This document shows, piece by piece, positions 61,601-64,000 of a stretch of DNA of 64,000 bases. The notes below the pieces were generated by a model that made no database searches, was not told the DNA's origin, and saw only the letters and a program-made list of their open reading frames with translations. The stretch covers positions 372,001 through 436,000 of the forward strand of contig QEYB01001522.1 in assembly GCA_017562135.1 (NCBI GenBank), read 5' to 3'. A program made the translations under genes and the position numbers. Each line of letters begins with the position of its first letter. Position 1 is the first letter of the stretch. Source of the DNA: Dipylidium caninum. Lineage: Eukaryota > Platyhelminthes > Cestoda > Cyclophyllidea > Dipylidiidae.

Positions 61601-63816
61601 ATTTTTCTCCTCTGGCAGTTTTCCATCCTTACTCATCAAATCTCCGAGGTTTAAACATTTGGCTAACAGGCCATCGGGTGTGAAACATCACCAGCATGTG
61701 ATCCATTCCGGCAATTGTGCTCCCGCTTTCACTCCTCGTTGCGCACTCCAAACTGAGGAAATTCGTTATCACCTCGGGATTAGGTCGACACCTCGCCTCG
61801 CTAGACCACGAGAAAAGGGTGTGAAGATGGTCTCTTCAGCCGAGAGCGACAGTGCTAACTGTGCCTCTAGGTAAGGCAAACACACCGGGAAGTGATCTGT
61901 CCGCAATTCTCCGCATATATCGACGTGAGGCAACAACATTTGTGGGACCAATGAATATTTCCAAAATAGGTGAATTACGAACATCCGAAAAGAGGCAAAA
62001 ATCGCAGAAGCGGAAGTAAAAACAGTCCTAGAAATCTTGCAAAAAAACGGAATTTGTGAATGCTAGTTTGAAAGCGCTCTAAAACCATTGGTGCACGGTG
62101 TGAAGTGGGTTGGCATCTCTTTCGCCAACAGCCCTGTTAATTCCCACGGAAAAGCGGGTAAGTGGACCCACCAGCTCATACGCTCCAAAAGGCGAAGACA
62201 GGACAGCTGAGGTGTGAGATATAAAGGCCTCAGGGGCACCAGAAATCCCTTTGCCAAAAGTTGCGAAGACCTGGGTGTTGTGGAGTACATGAAAGCAGTG
62301 CCCGCCCTCCTCAAAAGGTAACACCGAACCGGATTGCGTGCCACTTGTGAGAGGCAGTGGAGGGGAGTGGGTGGCCGTCTGGCCACTGGGCAGGGACTGA
62401 CCCTCCTTGGTCTGAATCGGACGCATGAAGTGAGTGGAGCCGTCCGTGCGTCTTCTGCGTCAGCGATTTTTTTTATCCCATCAAGCGGCGGCGAGGTATC
62501 GATGCTTTGCGTTTATTTGCGGATTCTTCCTCCACCCAGATCATTCCTGACCATAAATTACCATTTACTTGTTTGTGTGCCATTTATTTATTAAACAAAA
62601 GAGCAAATCCCTTAGGCATGATTGTCTGGACCACAGTTAACAGTTGGAGTATCTCCTTCCACCAGCTAAAAACCTTCAATAAAAACTCACCTGATTAGCG
62701 AATCTGTCCGACAAACATCTTCTTCCGGCCGCTTTGCTGGTAGTCACACTCCCACCCACCATCCCACCCACCCCACTCACCCCACCCCACCCTTCTCCCC
62801 CCTCCCCCGATTTATACCTGCGGACGAAATAAATGCCAGAGTAATAAATACTTTTGCTGCCTTTCTGACTTCAAGTGCCTCATATTTCGCGTCTGTGCGA
62901 AGTTGCTCAGGTGAACTGTAGGCGGGAGGGAAATACAGTCGTCACTTGTGGGGGCACAAACGTAGCTACCAAAAGTTCATTGAAGTGGCAAGGGTGCTCG
63001 TGTGTGGGAACACCACTTGGGACTTTCGCGGCCCTATAAAATTACATGAAGTCTGTCATCTCCTTCACACCTGAAAAGTCTTTATATTGTCAAACCATTT
63101 CCAAAATACGTAATTAAGTAAGAGTGGAACACTGCGTTCCTACCTCCCGAAACTCGTCTAGTAATTTAGCGGACCCATACGGCTGGCTTGCATGGTAAGG
63201 GATTCTCTTCAAAGAGTCCCAAATGTCAGTCGGTCAGGAACTGCAGCACCCTCAACAATGTTCCGCTCCTGTTCTGTTCATCTCTTCAAACGCCTTGGGT
63301 TTGCCGTGTCAAGAGGGAGGTTGGAGCGTGTTCCCGGGTCACAAACGGTGCAAAGATTACGCGGCGCTTTCTTTCATCGCAGATTCTCTTTCAACGAGCT
63401 TACTGTATGCCTTTGCATAGCACCTGGCGTAAGGGCATAAACTGTTGGTTTCCTAGAAGAAACGAGGGTTTTTGCTCGGGTTAGGCCATTTCAAGTCATT
63501 GATCATTGTCGTGACGCGTGCTATAATTCCCCACATCCCACGACTGTGTTTTTCCCTACCGAAAGAGGCCTTGTAGTCAGCAATGACCTCACCATATGTA
63601 ATTTGTATATACAGATTGCAGTCTACGGGGTCAATATCGGAGCGAAGCGGTCTCGGTCGATTCGGTCAACGTCTTTCATCCATCAAGAGGAAAGCTGAAA
63701 AGCTGAGGATTGGAAATGCAGCGGCAGGAAGCGGTCTGAAGCCAGCATTAGCACAGGCCAACCTTTCGTTTATCCTCCCAACCCAACTCACCGGGAGGGA
63801 AGGCGAGCACTCACAG
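52680..63816 (+). CDS. KCNQ: KCNQ-type voltage-gated potassium channel, 5' part (eight exons)
   Basis: KCNQ (Kv7) channels are tetrameric, PIP2- and calmodulin-dependent K+ channels that set resting excitability. Exons: 52680-52870, 53615-53705, 57730-57856, 59215-59390, 60173-60298, 60830-60940, 61291-61475 and 63615-63816, all phase-consistent. ATG 52680 follows an in-frame TAA. Residues before S1 give [19 protein letters not shown]1 has [16 protein letters not shown] and S2 [19 protein letters not shown]3 is [21 protein letters not shown]4 is [20 protein letters not shown], with Gln at the KCNQ-typical third position. S5 is [20 protein letters not shown], and the pore has the filter TVGYGD. 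S6 ends [19 protein letters not shown]. The IQ-type calmodulin helix ([15 protein letters not shown]) is followed by ATW, closest to KCNQ5-type sequence. The last exon seen has [13 protein letters not shown]. The helix B and assembly regions lie beyond the window. Confidence 0.95.
58851..58878 (+). repeat. (TG)n microsatellite
   Basis: About 14 TG units with one C interruption lie in the intron between the third and fourth KCNQ exons. Confidence 0.95.
62738..62810 (+). repeat. C-rich low-complexity tract
   Basis: A run of about 70 bases made almost only of C with interspersed A and T (ccacccaccatcccaccc-type units) lies in the last KCNQ intron of the window. Its complement is G-rich. Confidence 0.85.
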
Positions 63817-64000
63817 GTGATTCCTCCCTTTTTCCTGAGGAAAACCAAATCGGAGTACAAAATTGACGAGAGTCGACGCAAGTCCTTGTCAACACTGTGA
63901 GTCAGCACGCCCCCCTTGGCCCCCTGGTGCCTCGCATGGTGCCCGTCTGGCTGCCCACTGGCCCTGGCAGCATGCGCACGGCACTCGGTTCGCGAGAGGC

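Noticed and set aside
1..64000. CRISPR arrays, bacterial operons, ribosome binding sites, tRNA or rRNA genes
   Set aside because: The window is eukaryotic with spliced genes; no regularly spaced direct repeats and no tRNA or rRNA sequence were recognised by eye.

Overview
This window reads as flatworm (platyhelminth) nuclear DNA, most likely from a tapeworm. The genes are spliced and animal-specific (GalNAc-transferase, KCNQ channel, MEF2, CORVET subunit). Many introns are only 29-46 nt long, sit near the 5' ends of genes and coexist with normal introns of 0.1-4 kb. Such two-class, 5'-biased introns are known in schistosomes and cestodes. The organism call is an inference; no rRNA, tRNA or mitochondrial marker was seen.

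Left half (1-41.2 kb), gene-dense and AT-rich: the 3' end of a polypeptide GalNAc-transferase (+, 64-2540); a complete NAP1 histone chaperone (-, 3198-4939); a DUSP19-like dual-specificity phosphatase (+, 6252-6938); a complete TGFBRAP1/VPS3-like CORVET tethering subunit (-, 7106-15543) with a single-exon BTB/BACK-kelch gene (+, 10416-13043) inside its largest intron; a 244-aa orphan ORF (17639-18373); an unidentified minus-strand gene (19304-20691); a long multi-exon coiled-coil gene, tentatively PCM1-like (+, from 23479); phosphoglycerate kinase (-, 31522-33148), possibly nested inside the coiled-coil gene; a MEF2-type MADS-box gene (+, from 36694); and a short cysteine-rich single-pass membrane protein (+, 39632-40266).

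Right half (41.2-64 kb), higher in GC and gene-poor: about 11 kb without a recognisable gene, centred on a large inverted repeat (arms of about 1.19 kb at 46200-47393 and 48813-50000, spacer of about 1.4 kb, each arm carrying a CTCAT-like pentanucleotide tract). The 5' two thirds of a KCNQ-type voltage-gated potassium channel (+, 52680-63816, continuing past the window) follows, with S1-S6, the selectivity filter and the proximal calmodulin-binding helix on small exons.

Exon models were built by reading splice sites and checking that intron phases match. For NAP1, DUSP19, TGFBRAP1, PGK and the KCNQ portion every junction is phase-consistent, except that NAP1 and MEF2 each carry a 2-nt excess inside a conserved exon that breaks the frame. 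The recognised genes work in separate pathways (Golgi glycosylation, chromatin, signalling, endosome tethering, glycolysis, muscle transcription, excitability); nothing suggests an operon or pathway cluster.
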